This document shows, piece by piece, positions 46,365-56,166 of a DNA stretch of 64,000 nt. Position 1 is the stretch's first letter; the number at the start of each line of letters is the position of its first letter. The stretch lies in NCBI GenBank assembly GCA_025350245.1, contig JANXYG010000154.1:1-64000 (forward strand). Reading direction: 5' to 3'. The stretch is from Betaproteobacteria bacterium. Lineage in GTDB: Bacteria > Pseudomonadota > Gammaproteobacteria > Burkholderiales > Ga0077523. Both the position numbers and the translations under genes were made by a program. The notes under the pieces are model-generated. The model worked only from the letters and a program-made list of their open reading frames with translations, had not been told where the DNA came from and did no database searches.

Positions 46365-46464
46365 ACTCCAACCGGGCTTTTTGCAACGAACCTGTCATGG
46401 GGCGCGGCTAGACTGCGCCGATGGGTTGCGACGTTCCGAGGGTCCCAAGGAGGGGCTTGCCGCC

Positions 46465-47172
46465 ATGAGAAATTCCGAACACACATCCAAGCAGTTCGAC
46501 GCCGAGCTCGAGGCGGTGCGCGTCCGCGTGCTGCAGATGGGCGGCCTGGTCGAGGAGCAGATCAAGCTCGCGGTCGAGGCGCTGGTGTCCGGCGACTTCG
46601 ATCTGAGCAACCGGGTGATCGAGAACGACCGCCAGGTCAACGGTCTCGAAGTGGCCATCGACGAGGACTGCAGCACCATCATCGCGCGCCGCCAGCCCAC
46701 CGCCGGCGACCTGCGCATGATCATGACCGTGCTCAAGACCATCACCGATCTCGAGCGCATCGGCGACGAAGCCGCGAAGATCGCCCGCATGGCCAAGCTG
46801 GTCAATTCCAGCGACCGGTTGCAGCAGCCCCGGTTCAACGAGATTCGCCGCATGGCCGGGATCGCCACCGAGATGCTGCACAAGTCGCTCGATGCCTTTG
46901 CCCGGCTCGACCTGCACACCTCGGCCGATGTCGTGCGTCAGGATCAGCATGTGGACGAGGAGTTCCGCTCCATCGTTCGCCAACTCATCACGTTCATGAT
47001 GGAAGATCCGCGCACCATCAGCGCGTCGATCGAGATCCTGTTCATCGCCAAGGCGATCGAACGCATCGGTGACCACTCCAAGAACATCTCCGAATACGTC
47101 ATCTACATGGTCAAGGGCAAAGATATGCGCCACGTGAGCGTCGAGGAAATCGAGCGCGAGGTCATGGGCTAG
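46465..47172 (+). CDS. phoU: Phosphate-signalling regulator PhoU
   Basis: The 235-residue all-helical protein has two PhoU three-helix bundles, each with the metal-cluster motif (ExxxDxxxD-like): TDLERIGDEAAKIA and KAIERIGDHSKNISE. PhoU represses the Pho response under phosphate excess and affects polyphosphate. ATG at 46465 has AAGGAGG upstream. No pst or phoBR genes are in the window; ppx follows at 180 bases after a repeat copy. Confidence 0.94.
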   Translation: MRNSEHTSKQFDAELEAVRVRVLQMGGLVEEQIKLAVEALVSGDFDLSNRVIENDRQVNGLEVAIDEDCSTIIARRQPTAGDLRMIMTVLKTITDLERIGDEAAKIARMAKLVNSSDRLQQPRFNEIRRMAGIATEMLHKSLDAFARLDLHTSADVVRQDQHVDEEFRSIVRQLITFMMEDPRTISASIEILFIAKAIERIGDHSKNISEYVIYMVKGKDMRHVSVEEIEREVMG

Positions 47173-47182
47173 TGAGCAGTAC

Positions 47183-47303
47183 ACTTCCCAGGCTTGCGCT
47201 GCGCTGCGCTGCGCCTTCCCCCCACTGGGGAGCGCAACATTCTTCGGGGAGCCCTGCAGAAGTTGCCCCTTCGCTTCCGGTGGGCCCTTCGTTCAGATCT
47301 GCT
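47183..47303 (+). repeat. Intergenic repeat copy 4
   Basis: It starts about 10 bases after the phoU stop: CCAGGCTTGCGCTGCGCTGC, then CCTTCCCCCCA..GGGG, CTTCGGGGAGCCCTG and CCCCTTCG. Same orientation as phoU. Confidence 0.75.
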
Positions 47304-47348
47304 GAGAGCCGCTGTTCCGAACCGGCAGCTTGTCGCCTGCCTGACTGA

Positions 47349-48902
47349 ATGGTGGAAACCGCAGTCGCCGCGCGGGTCCCCGCATCGGCCAGCGACATCC
47401 GTTCGCTGGTAGCGGCGGTCGATCTCGGGTCGAACAGCTTCAGGCTGCAGGTTGCCCGGGTCGTCGAAGACCAGATCTACCCGCTCGACAGTCTACGGGA
47501 GCCCGTCCGGCTCGCGGCTGGCCTCACCGCCGACAAGCGCCTCGACGAGGCATCCCAGCAACGCGCGCTCGACGCCTTGCACCGTTTCGGCGAGCGCCTG
47601 CGCGGGTTTCAGCCAGATGCTGTGCGGGCGGTGGGCACCAACACCTTGCGGGTGGCCAAGAACGCGAAGGATTTCCTGGCGCGGGCCCAGTCCGCGCTGG
47701 GCTTTCCGATCGATATCGTCGCCGGCAAGGAAGAGGCGCGCCTGATCTATCTGGGCGTATCCCACAGCCTTCCCCCCACCACCGAGAATCGCCTGGTGGT
47801 GGATATCGGCGGCGGTTCCACCGAGTTCATCATCGGCAGCGGCTACCGGCCGCAGAAGCTCGAGAGCCTCTACATGGGCTGCGTGAGCTTCACCCTGCGC
47901 TATTTCGGCGATGGCCGCATCACCAAGAACGCGCTCAAACAGGCCGAACTGGCGGCGCGCATCGAATTGCAGACCATCGAGCGCGAATTCGACCGCGGCC
48001 ACTGGAAACAGGCGGTCGGCTCGTCCGGCACGGCGCGGGCGATCGGGGACCTGATCGCCGCCAATGGCTGGGGCGATGGCAGCGTCACCGCCGACGGGAT
48101 CGAGAAGCTCCGTACCCTGCTGCTCAAGGTGGGCGATGTCGATCGCATCGTGATGCCCGGCCTGAGGCAGGATCGCGCGCAGGTGCTGCCGGGCGGATTC
48201 GCCATCATGCTTGCCGTGTTCGAGGAACTCGGCGTGCAGCGCATGACGCTTGCCAATGGCGCCATGCGCCAGGGCATCCTCTACGACATGCTCGGGCGTT
48301 TTCACCACCAGGACATGCGCGACATCACCGTGCGCCAGTTCATGAAGCGCTATCACGTCGATCTGGCGCAGGGGCAGCGGGTCGAGTCGATGGCGCTCGA
48401 GTTCTACCGGGCGCTGGCCGGCCGTGACGACGAGACCGCGCGCCACCTGATCTCCTGGGCTGCGCGCCTGCACGAGATCGGTCTCATGGTTGCGCATACC
48501 GGCTACCACAAGCATTCGGCATACATCATCGGCAACGGCGACATGCCGGGTTTCTCGCGCATGGAGCAATCGCATCTCGCCTTGCTGGTGCTGGCCCATC
48601 GCGGCACGCTCGAGAAGATCCGCGTGCAGGTCGCGGGGGTTGCCGACTGGCCGATCATCATGTCGTTGCGCCTGGCCTGCCTGTTCCATCGCAGCCGCGG
48701 GCCGCTGGTGCTGCCGACGATCCAGGCCAGTCACCGCGATCGTGCTTTCAAGGTCGACTTGCCTGCCGACTGGCTGCAGCGTTATCCGCTGACGGCTGCG
48801 GCGCTGCGCAGCGAGATCCGGGAATGGCGAGCGATCGGCTTCGACCTGTCGATTCCCTCCCTTGCCGAGAGCGACAGCGGTTTCGATCCGGCCACCGATT
48901 GA
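47349..48902 (+). CDS. ppx: Exopolyphosphatase, Ppx/GppA family
   Basis: The 517-residue protein hydrolyses polyphosphate (or pppGpp). The ASKHA fold motifs are AAVDLGSNSFRLQVAR, VDIGGGSTEF and VGSSGTARAIGD, and the catalytic Glu is probably in AGKEEARLIY. The C-terminal helical part has an HD-like region (ARLHEIG, HKHSAYI) as in full-length Ppx. Placement with phoU, CHAD and ppk1 makes polyphosphate the likely substrate. Confidence 0.93.
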   Translation: MVETAVAARVPASASDIRSLVAAVDLGSNSFRLQVARVVEDQIYPLDSLREPVRLAAGLTADKRLDEASQQRALDALHRFGERLRGFQPDAVRAVGTNTLRVAKNAKDFLARAQSALGFPIDIVAGKEEARLIYLGVSHSLPPTTENRLVVDIGGGSTEFIIGSGYRPQKLESLYMGCVSFTLRYFGDGRITKNALKQAELAARIELQTIEREFDRGHWKQAVGSSGTARAIGDLIAANGWGDGSVTADGIEKLRTLLLKVGDVDRIVMPGLRQDRAQVLPGGFAIMLAVFEELGVQRMTLANGAMRQGILYDMLGRFHHQDMRDITVRQFMKRYHVDLAQGQRVESMALEFYRALAGRDDETARHLISWAARLHEIGLMVAHTGYHKHSAYIIGNGDMPGFSRMEQSHLALLVLAHRGTLEKIRVQVAGVADWPIIMSLRLACLFHRSRGPLVLPTIQASHRDRAFKVDLPADWLQRYPLTAAALRSEIREWRAIGFDLSIPSLAESDSGFDPATD

Positions 48903-48917
48903 GCCGGTTTCGCCCAA

Positions 48918-49000
48918 CCTGGTCCGCATCCGCAGGGTTCCCTGAGGAATGCGGCGCCTCTTTGAGGGGGAAGGCGCAGCGCAGCCTGGGGGTGGACGTC
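48918..49000 (-). repeat. Intergenic repeat copy 5
   Basis: Reverse copy: CGCAGGGTTCCCTGAGGAATGC, GGCGCC, then AGGGGGAAGGCGCAGCGCAG and CCTGGGGGTGGACGTC. It ends about 7 bases 3' of sixA, so its orientation agrees with sixA and not with ppx. Confidence 0.75.
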
Positions 49001-49006
49001 TACTCT

Positions 49007-49459
49007 CTAGAGAAAATCCGGGTTCACTACCGCCCGTACTACCACCTGCGCCGATTCACCGCGCACCCGGTGGGTCAACCACCACACGCCACCTTTCTTG
49101 ACGCTGAAGTCCATCGACTCGCCGGCCAGCAGCAGCGCGGCGGTCTCCCCGAGCGTCGGCTGATGGCCTACGATCAGCGCCGCGGTGCGGGCGTCTGGCC
49201 AACCGGCCGCGCCGAGCACCGCCGCGGTCGCGCAGCCGGGCGCGATGGCGGCGACGGTTTCGAAGGTGTCGCTCAATGCCCGCGCGGTTTCCTGCGCTCT
49301 GGTCGCTGGGCTGACCAGGATTCGGGTCTGCTTCGGCATGTGTTCGCGCAGCCACGCAGCGATGGCTGCTGCCTGGCGATGCCCTTTGGGCGTGAGCTTG
49401 CGGGCCATGTCAGGGAGGCTGTCGAAGGCTTCGGCATGACGCCAGAGAATGAGGTCCAT
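49007..49459 (-). CDS. sixA: Phosphohistidine phosphatase SixA
   Basis: The 150-residue histidine-phosphatase-superfamily enzyme has the short RHA motif in ILWRHAEA, then Arg in SPATRAQETA and the second His in IVGHQPTLG. SixA dephosphorylates phosphohistidine, for example on NPr or HPt domains. It lies 29 bases after the CYTH-CHAD gene on the same strand. Confidence 0.92.
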   Translation of the reverse strand: MDLILWRHAEAFDSLPDMARKLTPKGHRQAAAIAAWLREHMPKQTRILVSPATRAQETARALSDTFETVAAIAPGCATAAVLGAAGWPDARTAALIVGHQPTLGETAALLLAGESMDFSVKKGGVWWLTHRVRGESAQVVVRAVVNPDFL

Positions 49460-49488
49460 GGGATTGCCTTACGGGTGCGGGTCGGGTG

Positions 49489-51018
49489 TCACCAGAAAGG
49501 CCTGGCGGCCTCGAAACGCCGCCAGGCCGTACCGAGGTGGGCCATGTCGGTGATTGTCCTCGCCGCGGTCCAGCCCAGCACGATGCCACCCGCCCGTCTC
49601 AGATCGGCGGTGTCCTGTCCGATTCCATCCAGCAGGTGGCCGGTGGTGGTCGCGTCGTTGAGTTGCCCGAGCAGCTCCTGGAGATCGGCGGCGCCACCGA
49701 GAAAGGCACGCACCGCGCGCCGCGGATACAGGCTCTCGAAAAACTCCACCGCGTAGCGCAGCTTCTTGATTTCGATGCGCAGGGCATGCAGTTCATCGGT
49801 GGTGAGCGATGCGAGCGTCTTGCCATGACGCCGGACGCGCCGCAGTTGCCGGGTGAACAGGGTCGCCGCGAATTCCCGCGCCGGGCCATCGCCCAGTGCC
49901 TGCGCCGACGCGGCGAGCGCCGTGCGCCACGGTCGACTCGCGAGCAATCGTCCGAACTCGATCAGCATCGCGGTGTAGGCGGGCGCCGCGATCGTGGCAA
50001 TGGCTTCGTTCCTGCGCATGGCACGTAGCGTGGCAGCGTCTTGTGACAGCGATGCGATGCCGGCATCGGCGGCGAAGGCGTGTTGCACCGCCGGCAGGGT
50101 CTCGGTGACGAACACGTCCCAGTCGCGGGCTGCGCCGAGCGTTGCGCCGACGCGTTGGACCTCCGCCAGGGTGGTCGCGACGGCTGCGCGCGGGACGATC
50201 GTGCGGAACAGGCCGAAGGCCGATCGCAATCGGCGGATGGCGACCCGCGCCTGATGGATGTATTCGATGTCGTCGCTGCCGATCACCCCGCGGTCGTTGG
50301 CGACCAGTTGCTGCAGGCAACTGCGGGCGATGGCGACGAATGCGTCGTCACTGCTTGCTGTCCGCGCGATCACCGGAGACACCGCCCGCTCCGGTGCCGC
50401 CGGTTTCGGCGTCAGCAATGCGAACCCGCGTGCTGCCTTGCTTTCCATGCCGATGGTGAACGGCACGTACTCCAGCAGGCGTAGCGCGAACGCGAACAGC
50501 GCGTCCGCTTCTCCCTCGCGAAGCTCCAGTTCCAGCTCGCAGATCGGTTCGCGCGCATCCCCGGCCACGATAGTGCCGCGATCGACCGCGAACTCGGCCG
50601 ACATGCCGGGCGCCACCTCGATCAGCCGCGCAGTGCGTCTGAAGTCGGTCACGAACATCGGTCGCAAGCGCTCGCGAAAGGCCGCCCGCGAGGCCAGCTT
50701 TGCCGCCGGCGTGCGCGCGAGAGCGGCGAAGTTGAGTAATGGCACCGGGAGCGCGATTTCGTATTCGTCGTTCCGATGCAAGCCCGTCTGCGCCCCGCCG
50801 CCGGCCTTGAGTGTCTGGACCCAGCGCCCGCCGAGACGGCGCAGGCGCAGCGCCATGCCTTGGCTCGCCAGATCGCGCTCGGGCGTGTCGTAGTAGACGT
50901 TGTAGACGCGACGGGTGACGGGCCGAGAGCGCGTCGCGGCGATGAGCGGCGCACAGCGCGCCAGCTTGCCCATGTGCGCCGGCGCGATGCTCAGCTTGAG
51001 CTCGATCTCGATGCTCAC
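49489..51018 (-). CDS. CYTH-CHAD domain protein, inorganic triphosphatase/polyphosphate-binding
   Basis: This 509-residue protein starts with the CYTH signature EIELKL and has a triphosphate tunnel domain (about 1-205, with YYDTPERDL and ALRLRR). A CHAD domain (about 225-505) follows, with conserved His/Arg helices (HQARVAIRRLRSAF, LRIEIKKLRYAVEFF). CYTH enzymes cleave triphosphate; CHAD domains bind polyphosphate granules. It lies next to ppk1 and ppx. Confidence 0.93.
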   Translation of the reverse strand: MSIEIELKLSIAPAHMGKLARCAPLIAATRSRPVTRRVYNVYYDTPERDLASQGMALRLRRLGGRWVQTLKAGGGAQTGLHRNDEYEIALPVPLLNFAALARTPAAKLASRAAFRERLRPMFVTDFRRTARLIEVAPGMSAEFAVDRGTIVAGDAREPICELELELREGEADALFAFALRLLEYVPFTIGMESKAARGFALLTPKPAAPERAVSPVIARTASSDDAFVAIARSCLQQLVANDRGVIGSDDIEYIHQARVAIRRLRSAFGLFRTIVPRAAVATTLAEVQRVGATLGAARDWDVFVTETLPAVQHAFAADAGIASLSQDAATLRAMRRNEAIATIAAPAYTAMLIEFGRLLASRPWRTALAASAQALGDGPAREFAATLFTRQLRRVRRHGKTLASLTTDELHALRIEIKKLRYAVEFFESLYPRRAVRAFLGGAADLQELLGQLNDATTTGHLLDGIGQDTADLRRAGGIVLGWTAARTITDMAHLGTAWRRFEAARPFW

Positions 51019-51112
51019 GGAGCGACGCGGATGGCGGATAGGCGCATCGGTGCAGTGTAGCCGAGCCGAAGCGTTCGACGGCCCGGATCGCCCGGCTCGG
51101 TCTGCGCCGAGG

Positions 51113-53374
51113 CTACAGCGGGGCGCCGGGCTTGGCAGCGAACTCGGCGATCAATTCCATTTGCGCCGACGATGCGTTTGCCGCGGACGGAGGATGCAGC
51201 CGACGGTAGTGGCCGTCCGGGTCCATTGCCCAAGCCTGGGTATTGTCGTCCAGATATCGCACGAGGGATTCGTTGATGACGCGACGCTTGAGTTTCGGGT
51301 CGAGGATCGGGAAACACAGCTCGATGCGGCGGAAGAAGTTCCGGTCCATCCAGTCGGCGCTCGAGAGGTAGACCGTGTCGCTGCTGCGGAAATGACAGAC
51401 CCGGTGATGCTCGAGAAAGCGCCCGACGATCGAGCGCACCTTGATGTTGTCCGACAGCCCCGGGATTCCGGGTCGCAGTGCGCATACCCCGCGCACGATG
51501 AGATTGATCTTGACGCCCGCGCGCGACGCTTCGTAGAGCTCGTAGATGATCTCGGGTTCGAGCAAGGCGTTCATCTTGGCGGTGATCGCGGCCGACTTCC
51601 CGGCCCGGGCCTGCTCGGCTTCGCGGGCGATGGCCTCGAGCAACCGGGAATGCAGGGTGAAGGGCGCCTGCCAGACGTGCAGGTGTTTCCCGACCTTGCC
51701 CAGGCCCGTGAGCTGCATGAAGACGTCGTTCACGTCGGTGGTGATCTCGTCGTTCCAGGTAAACAGGCCGAAGTCGGTGTAGAGCGTCGCCGTGCGCGAG
51801 TGGTAGTTGCCGGTGCCCAGATGCACGTAGCGCTTGAGCCCGCCGTCTTCGCGTCGCACCACCATCGCCATCTTCGCGTGGGTCTTGTGCCCCACGACCC
51901 CGTACACCACGTGCGCACCGACTTCCTCGAGCCGGGATGCCCAGTTGATGTTGGCCTCCTCATCGAAGCGGGCCATCAATTCAAGCACCACGGTGACGGC
52001 CTTGCCGTTGCGCGCAGCCGTGATCAGGTGCTTCATCAGGTCGGAGTCGGCGCCGGTGCGGTAGACCGTCCACTTGATCGCCACCACCGCCGGATCGGCC
52101 GCCGCCTGGGCGACGAAATCGATCACCGGGCGAAATGACTGAAAGGGGTGGTGCAGCAGGATGTCGCCCTTGCGGATCGCGGCGAAGATGTCGTTGCGCT
52201 TGGCCAATGCCCCCGGCACGCTCGGCGTGAACGGCTTGAACTTCAGGTCGGGGCGCTCGACGAACTCCGGCACCTGCATCAGCCGCACCAGGTTGACCGG
52301 GCCCTGGACCTGATAGAGATCCTCCCGCGCCAGTCCGAACTGCTGCAGCAGGAATTCCGACATGTGTTCCGGGCACAGATCCGCCACTTCGAGACGCACC
52401 GCATCGCCGAAATGTCGCTGCGGCAGTTCGCCCTGCAAGGCGATGCGCAGGTTCTTGACCTCTTCCTCATCGACGAACAGGTCGCTGTTGCGCGTGACCC
52501 GGAACTGGTAGCAGCCCTTGACTTCCATCCCGGCGAACAGCTCGCTGACGAACGCATGCAGGACGGAGGACAGGAACACGAAACCGTATTCGCAGCCGGC
52601 GATCTCGCGCGGTAAAGCGATGAAGCGCGGCAGGGCACGCGGCGCCTGCACGATGGCGATGCCGGAATTGCGCCCGAAGGCGTCCTTGCCCGACAACTCG
52701 ATGACGAAGTTCAGGCTCTTGTTGAGCAACCGCGGGAACGGATGCGCCGGATCGAGTCCGAGCGGCGTCAGCACCGGCATCACCTGTTTCAGGAAATAGT
52801 CGCGGACCCAGGCGCGCTGCTGCTCGCTCCACTCGCGGCGGCGCAGGAAGCGCACGCCCTGCTGCGCCAGCGCCGGCAGCAGCTCGTCGTTGAAGATGGT
52901 GTACTGCCGCGTCACCAACTCGTGTGCCTGCTTCGAGACTTCCTCGAGGACCTGCTGCTGGGTCATCCCGTCCGGCCCGAGCGCGGAGGCGCCGAGCTGG
53001 ATCTGCGCCTTCAGGCCGGCCACGCGGATTTCGAAGAACTCGTCGAGGTTGCTGCCGACGATGCACAGGAACCGGAGCCGTTCCAGCAGCGGCGTCGCGG
53101 CATCCTGCGCCTGGGCCAGCACCCGCCGGTTGAATTCGAGCAGCCCCAGTTCGCGATTGAGAAAGTGCTGCGACCCGAGGGCGCGCTTGCCGGGCTTGGA
53201 TGGCGCTGGTTTGGCCGGTACGGCCTTGCCGATGGCCGATTTTCGCGGCGTGGTTTTTCGGGGCGGTGACGGGTCCGCCTTGGCCGGTACCGGTTTAGCC
53301 CGGGCCGGCTTGACCAGGGCTGTCGGTCCGGGGCTAGGGGTCCTGGCGGTTCGACTGGCGCTACGCTCAGTCAT
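51113..53374 (-). CDS. ppk1: Polyphosphate kinase 1
   Basis: The 753-residue enzyme makes polyphosphate from ATP. After a low-complexity Lys/Pro/Ala-rich tail of about 65 residues, the PPK fold begins with [19 protein letters not shown]. The phosphorylated His is likely in [16 protein letters not shown], and a second catalytic His in [16 protein letters not shown]. Usual length is about 690, so the N-terminal tail is extra. ATG overlaps the yggX end by 8 bases, so the two are coupled. Confidence 0.94.
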   Translation of the reverse strand: MTERSASRTARTPSPGPTALVKPARAKPVPAKADPSPPRKTTPRKSAIGKAVPAKPAPSKPGKRALGSQHFLNRELGLLEFNRRVLAQAQDAATPLLERLRFLCIVGSNLDEFFEIRVAGLKAQIQLGASALGPDGMTQQQVLEEVSKQAHELVTRQYTIFNDELLPALAQQGVRFLRRREWSEQQRAWVRDYFLKQVMPVLTPLGLDPAHPFPRLLNKSLNFVIELSGKDAFGRNSGIAIVQAPRALPRFIALPREIAGCEYGFVFLSSVLHAFVSELFAGMEVKGCYQFRVTRNSDLFVDEEEVKNLRIALQGELPQRHFGDAVRLEVADLCPEHMSEFLLQQFGLAREDLYQVQGPVNLVRLMQVPEFVERPDLKFKPFTPSVPGALAKRNDIFAAIRKGDILLHHPFQSFRPVIDFVAQAAADPAVVAIKWTVYRTGADSDLMKHLITAARNGKAVTVVLELMARFDEEANINWASRLEEVGAHVVYGVVGHKTHAKMAMVVRREDGGLKRYVHLGTGNYHSRTATLYTDFGLFTWNDEITTDVNDVFMQLTGLGKVGKHLHVWQAPFTLHSRLLEAIAREAEQARAGKSAAITAKMNALLEPEIIYELYEASRAGVKINLIVRGVCALRPGIPGLSDNIKVRSIVGRFLEHHRVCHFRSSDTVYLSSADWMDRNFFRRIELCFPILDPKLKRRVINESLVRYLDDNTQAWAMDPDGHYRRLHPPSAANASSAQMELIAEFAAKPGAPL

Positions 53375-53642
53375 GGCCGGGCGGAACGTAGCCGGTGGCC
53401 GCGTCGGCGCCAGTGCCGAAGAAGTGACGCTCCATCTGCTGTTCCAGATATTTGCGAGCCTTCGGATCGGCCAGGCTCAACCGGTTCTCGTTCACCAGCA
53501 TCTTCTGGTGTTCGAGCCAGGCCTTCCAGGCGTCCTTCGACACCGAGTCGAACAGGCGCTCGCCGAGCGGGCCGGGATAAGGCGGATAGTCGAGCCCCTC
53601 CGCGTCGCGGTCGAGCTTGATGCAATGAACGGTTCGGGCCAT
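53367..53642 (-). CDS. yggX: Fe(2+)-trafficking protein YggX
   Basis: The 91-residue protein protects iron-sulfur clusters from oxidative damage. It has the family start [19 protein letters not shown], with the conserved Cys, and [20 protein letters not shown]. It overlaps ppk1 by 8 bases. ATG at 53642 is the only one giving the normal N-terminus. Confidence 0.94.
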   Translation of the reverse strand: MARTVHCIKLDRDAEGLDYPPYPGPLGERLFDSVSKDAWKAWLEHQKMLVNENRLSLADPKARKYLEQQMERHFFGTGADAATGYVPPGHD

Positions 53643-53752
53643 GGAGTTTCCTCGGAAAGCGCCGCGGTGCAGCGGGCGCGAATTATTCCGCAACGGGCGG
53701 CTCGGGTAAACCGCGCGGCCGAAAAGGGTGTTGGCGCCTGCTCGGCGTGATG

Positions 53753-53868
53753 AACGAAGGGTCTCCCGAAGCGAAGGGGCAGCGCCCACAGGGTCCCCCG
53801 AGGACGCTGCGCCCCCTCCTGAGGGGGAAGGCGAAGCGCAGCGCAGCCTGGGGGTGGGCGTCACCTGT
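53753..53868 (-). repeat. Intergenic repeat copy 6
   Basis: A full reverse copy containing GAACGAAGGG, GCAGCGCCCACAGGGTCCCC, GAGGACGCTGCGCCCCCT and AGGGGGAAGGCGAAGCGCAG, ending CCTGGGGGTGGGCGTC. It is 4 bases 3' of the argA stop, oriented with argA. The gap 53643-53872 contains nothing else visible. Confidence 0.85.
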
Positions 53869-53872
53869 CAAC

Positions 53873-55189
53873 TCAGAGTTTCTTGATCAGCACCTTGGAG
53901 CGTCGCTGGTAGTTGTAGAGCTGCTGGCGGGCCTTTGGCAGGCTCGCCACGGTCGCTTCGGCGAAGCCCTGCTCGATGAACCAGTGCGATGCGCGGGTGG
54001 TGAGCACGAACAATCGCTTCAGTTTCGCCGCGCGCGCCTCATCTTCCAGGGCATGCAGCAGGCGCTCGCCCGCGCCCACGTTGCGATAGTCGGCATGCAC
54101 CGCGAGGCAGGCCAGTTCGGCGGCGGCCGAATCCTTGAACGGATACAGCGCGGCGCAACCGACGATCTTGCCGTCGTGCTCGATCAACCTGAACCGGCCG
54201 ATCTCCATTTCCAGGCGTTCGCGCGAGCGCTTGACCAGGGTGCCATCCGCTTCGAGCGGTTCGATCAGGCGCAGGACGCCGCCCACGTCATCGATAGTGG
54301 CCATCCGCAGTTGTTCCAGCGGGTCCTGGGTCACCATGGTGCCGATGCCGTTATGCGTGAACAACTCGAGCAGCAGGGCACCATCCTGATGCCGGCTGAT
54401 CAGATGCGCGCGGTGCACGCCGGCATCGCAGGCCTTGGCCGCGAACGGCAGATAGATCGATGTGTCGTCACCGGCTGGCTTGCGCGCGATCAGTGCCTGG
54501 GTATCGGACTCGGTGATCTCTCGCACCAGTTGGCCATTGCTGTCGACCACGCCCGCCTGCTCCATGAGGAAGATGAGTTTTTCGGCATGCAGGGCGATGG
54601 CGACGTTCGCCGCCACGTCTTCGAGCGTGAGGTTGAAAATCTCGCCGGTGGGCGAATAGCCGAGCGACGACAGCAGTACGACCTCGCCATCATCGAGCCG
54701 CTTCTGGATGAAGTCGGTGTTGACCTTGCGCACCTCGCCTGTGTAGAGCATGTCGGTGCCGTCGACGATCCCGACCGGCTGGCCGACCACGAAATTGCCG
54801 CTGGCAACCCGGATCGTGGCGTTTGCCATCGGCGAGCCGGGCAATCCCATCGACAGCAAGGCCTCGATCTCGGCGCGCAGGCGGCCGGTGGCCTCCTTCA
54901 CATCGGCCATGGCGGCTGCGTCGGTGACGCGCATGTCGCGTACGTAGCGAATCCGGGCTCGACGGCGCTTGAGCCGCGCGTCGATCTGCGGCCGCGCGCC
55001 ATGCACCAGCACGAGACGCACCCCCAGCGCTGCCAGCAGGTTCAGGTCATGGGTAAGCCCAACGAAATTGCCGTCGGCCACGACCTCGCCGCCGAAGGCA
55101 ATGACGAACGTGCGCCCGCGAAAACCGTGAATGTAGGGGGTCGCGGCGCGAAACCAGGGTACGAACTCGGTATGTCGTTGGGCGTCCAT
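53873..55189 (-). CDS. argA: Amino-acid N-acetyltransferase (N-acetylglutamate synthase), ArgA type
   Basis: The 438-residue enzyme acetylates glutamate in the first step of arginine synthesis. An amino-acid-kinase-like domain (about 1-290; FVIAFGGEVVADGNF, LVLVHGARPQI) precedes a GNAT acetyltransferase domain (about 300-438; AELACLAVHADYRNVGAGERLL). Length matches E. coli ArgA (443). A GTG at 55213 would add 8 residues. Confidence 0.93.
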   Translation of the reverse strand: MDAQRHTEFVPWFRAATPYIHGFRGRTFVIAFGGEVVADGNFVGLTHDLNLLAALGVRLVLVHGARPQIDARLKRRRARIRYVRDMRVTDAAAMADVKEATGRLRAEIEALLSMGLPGSPMANATIRVASGNFVVGQPVGIVDGTDMLYTGEVRKVNTDFIQKRLDDGEVVLLSSLGYSPTGEIFNLTLEDVAANVAIALHAEKLIFLMEQAGVVDSNGQLVREITESDTQALIARKPAGDDTSIYLPFAAKACDAGVHRAHLISRHQDGALLLELFTHNGIGTMVTQDPLEQLRMATIDDVGGVLRLIEPLEADGTLVKRSRERLEMEIGRFRLIEHDGKIVGCAALYPFKDSAAAELACLAVHADYRNVGAGERLLHALEDEARAAKLKRLFVLTTRASHWFIEQGFAEATVASLPKARQQLYNYQRRSKVLIKKL

Positions 55190-55317
55190 GCGGAAATGGT
55201 TTGCGTCTGTCACGGCGGCGTCGCGGTTATCGGGTACATCCCGGATCGTGCCTTCGAGACCGGTCTGTCCGGCCGCCCGAGGCCGCGAACGAACGGCATC
55301 CCGGGCGCCTTGGCGGG

Positions 55318-56085
55318 CTATTTCGCCGTCATCCGGATCGAGCCGTCGAGCCGGATGGTCTCGCCGTTGAGCATCTCGTTCTCGACGATGTGCCTGACCA
55401 GTGCAGCGTATTCCGCCGGGCGGCCGAGGCGCGACGGGAATGGCACCTGCTGAGCGAGCGATGCCTGCGCCTCGGGCGGCAGCCCGGCCATCATCGGGGT
55501 CTCGAACAGGCCGGGCGCGATGGTGCACACACGGATGCCGTAGCGGGCGAGTTCGCGGGCGATCGGCAGCGTCATCCCGACGACACCGGCCTTCGATGCG
55601 GCGTAGGCAGGCTGGCCGATCTGGCCGTCATACGCCGCGACCGAGGCGGTATTGACGATCACGCCGCGTTCGCCGGCGGCATTGGGCTCGCCCTTCGCCA
55701 TGGCGTCGGCGGCGAGGCGCAGCAGGTTGAAGCTGCCGATGAGATTGATGCCGACGATCTTCGCGAACTGGTCGAGCGGATGCGGACCTTCCTTCCCGAG
55801 CACCTTGGCCGGGACGCCGACCCCGGCGCAGTTGACCAGGCCGTGGATCGCGCCGAACGCCGAGAGCGCCAGCGCCACCGCGCGTTGGCCGTGTGCCTCC
55901 GACGTGACGTCGCACTCGACGAAACGGGTCTGCGACCCGAGCGCGGCCACCAGTGCTGCGCCGGCGGTCTGGTTGACATCTGCGATCACGGCATTGCCAC
56001 CGCCGGTCACGATCATCTCTACCGTTGCCTGTCCGAGGCCCGAGCTGCCGCCGGTCACAACGAAGGTGCTGTTCTTGATTTGCAT
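55318..56085 (-). CDS. Short-chain dehydrogenase, 3-hydroxyacyl-CoA (HSD10-like) type
   Basis: The 255-residue SDR has [14 protein letters not shown] for NAD binding, the catalytic Ser in [14 protein letters not shown] and YAASKAG as YxxxK. The motif order and the DGQIGQPAY and [11 protein letters not shown] text resemble 3-hydroxy-2-methylbutyryl-CoA dehydrogenases, so a role in isoleucine or fatty-acid breakdown is likely. It seems to be transcribed alone or with rsmE upstream. Confidence 0.88.
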   Translation of the reverse strand: MQIKNSTFVVTGGSSGLGQATVEMIVTGGGNAVIADVNQTAGAALVAALGSQTRFVECDVTSEAHGQRAVALALSAFGAIHGLVNCAGVGVPAKVLGKEGPHPLDQFAKIVGINLIGSFNLLRLAADAMAKGEPNAAGERGVIVNTASVAAYDGQIGQPAYAASKAGVVGMTLPIARELARYGIRVCTIAPGLFETPMMAGLPPEAQASLAQQVPFPSRLGRPAEYAALVRHIVENEMLNGETIRLDGSIRMTAK

Positions 56086-56166
56086 GGGTTGGGTGGGTGC
56101 GCCGAAGGATTTGTCGAGGACCGGTGTCGGGTTTGGTACCAGCCCGAAAGTATACGGAGCGGGTCG

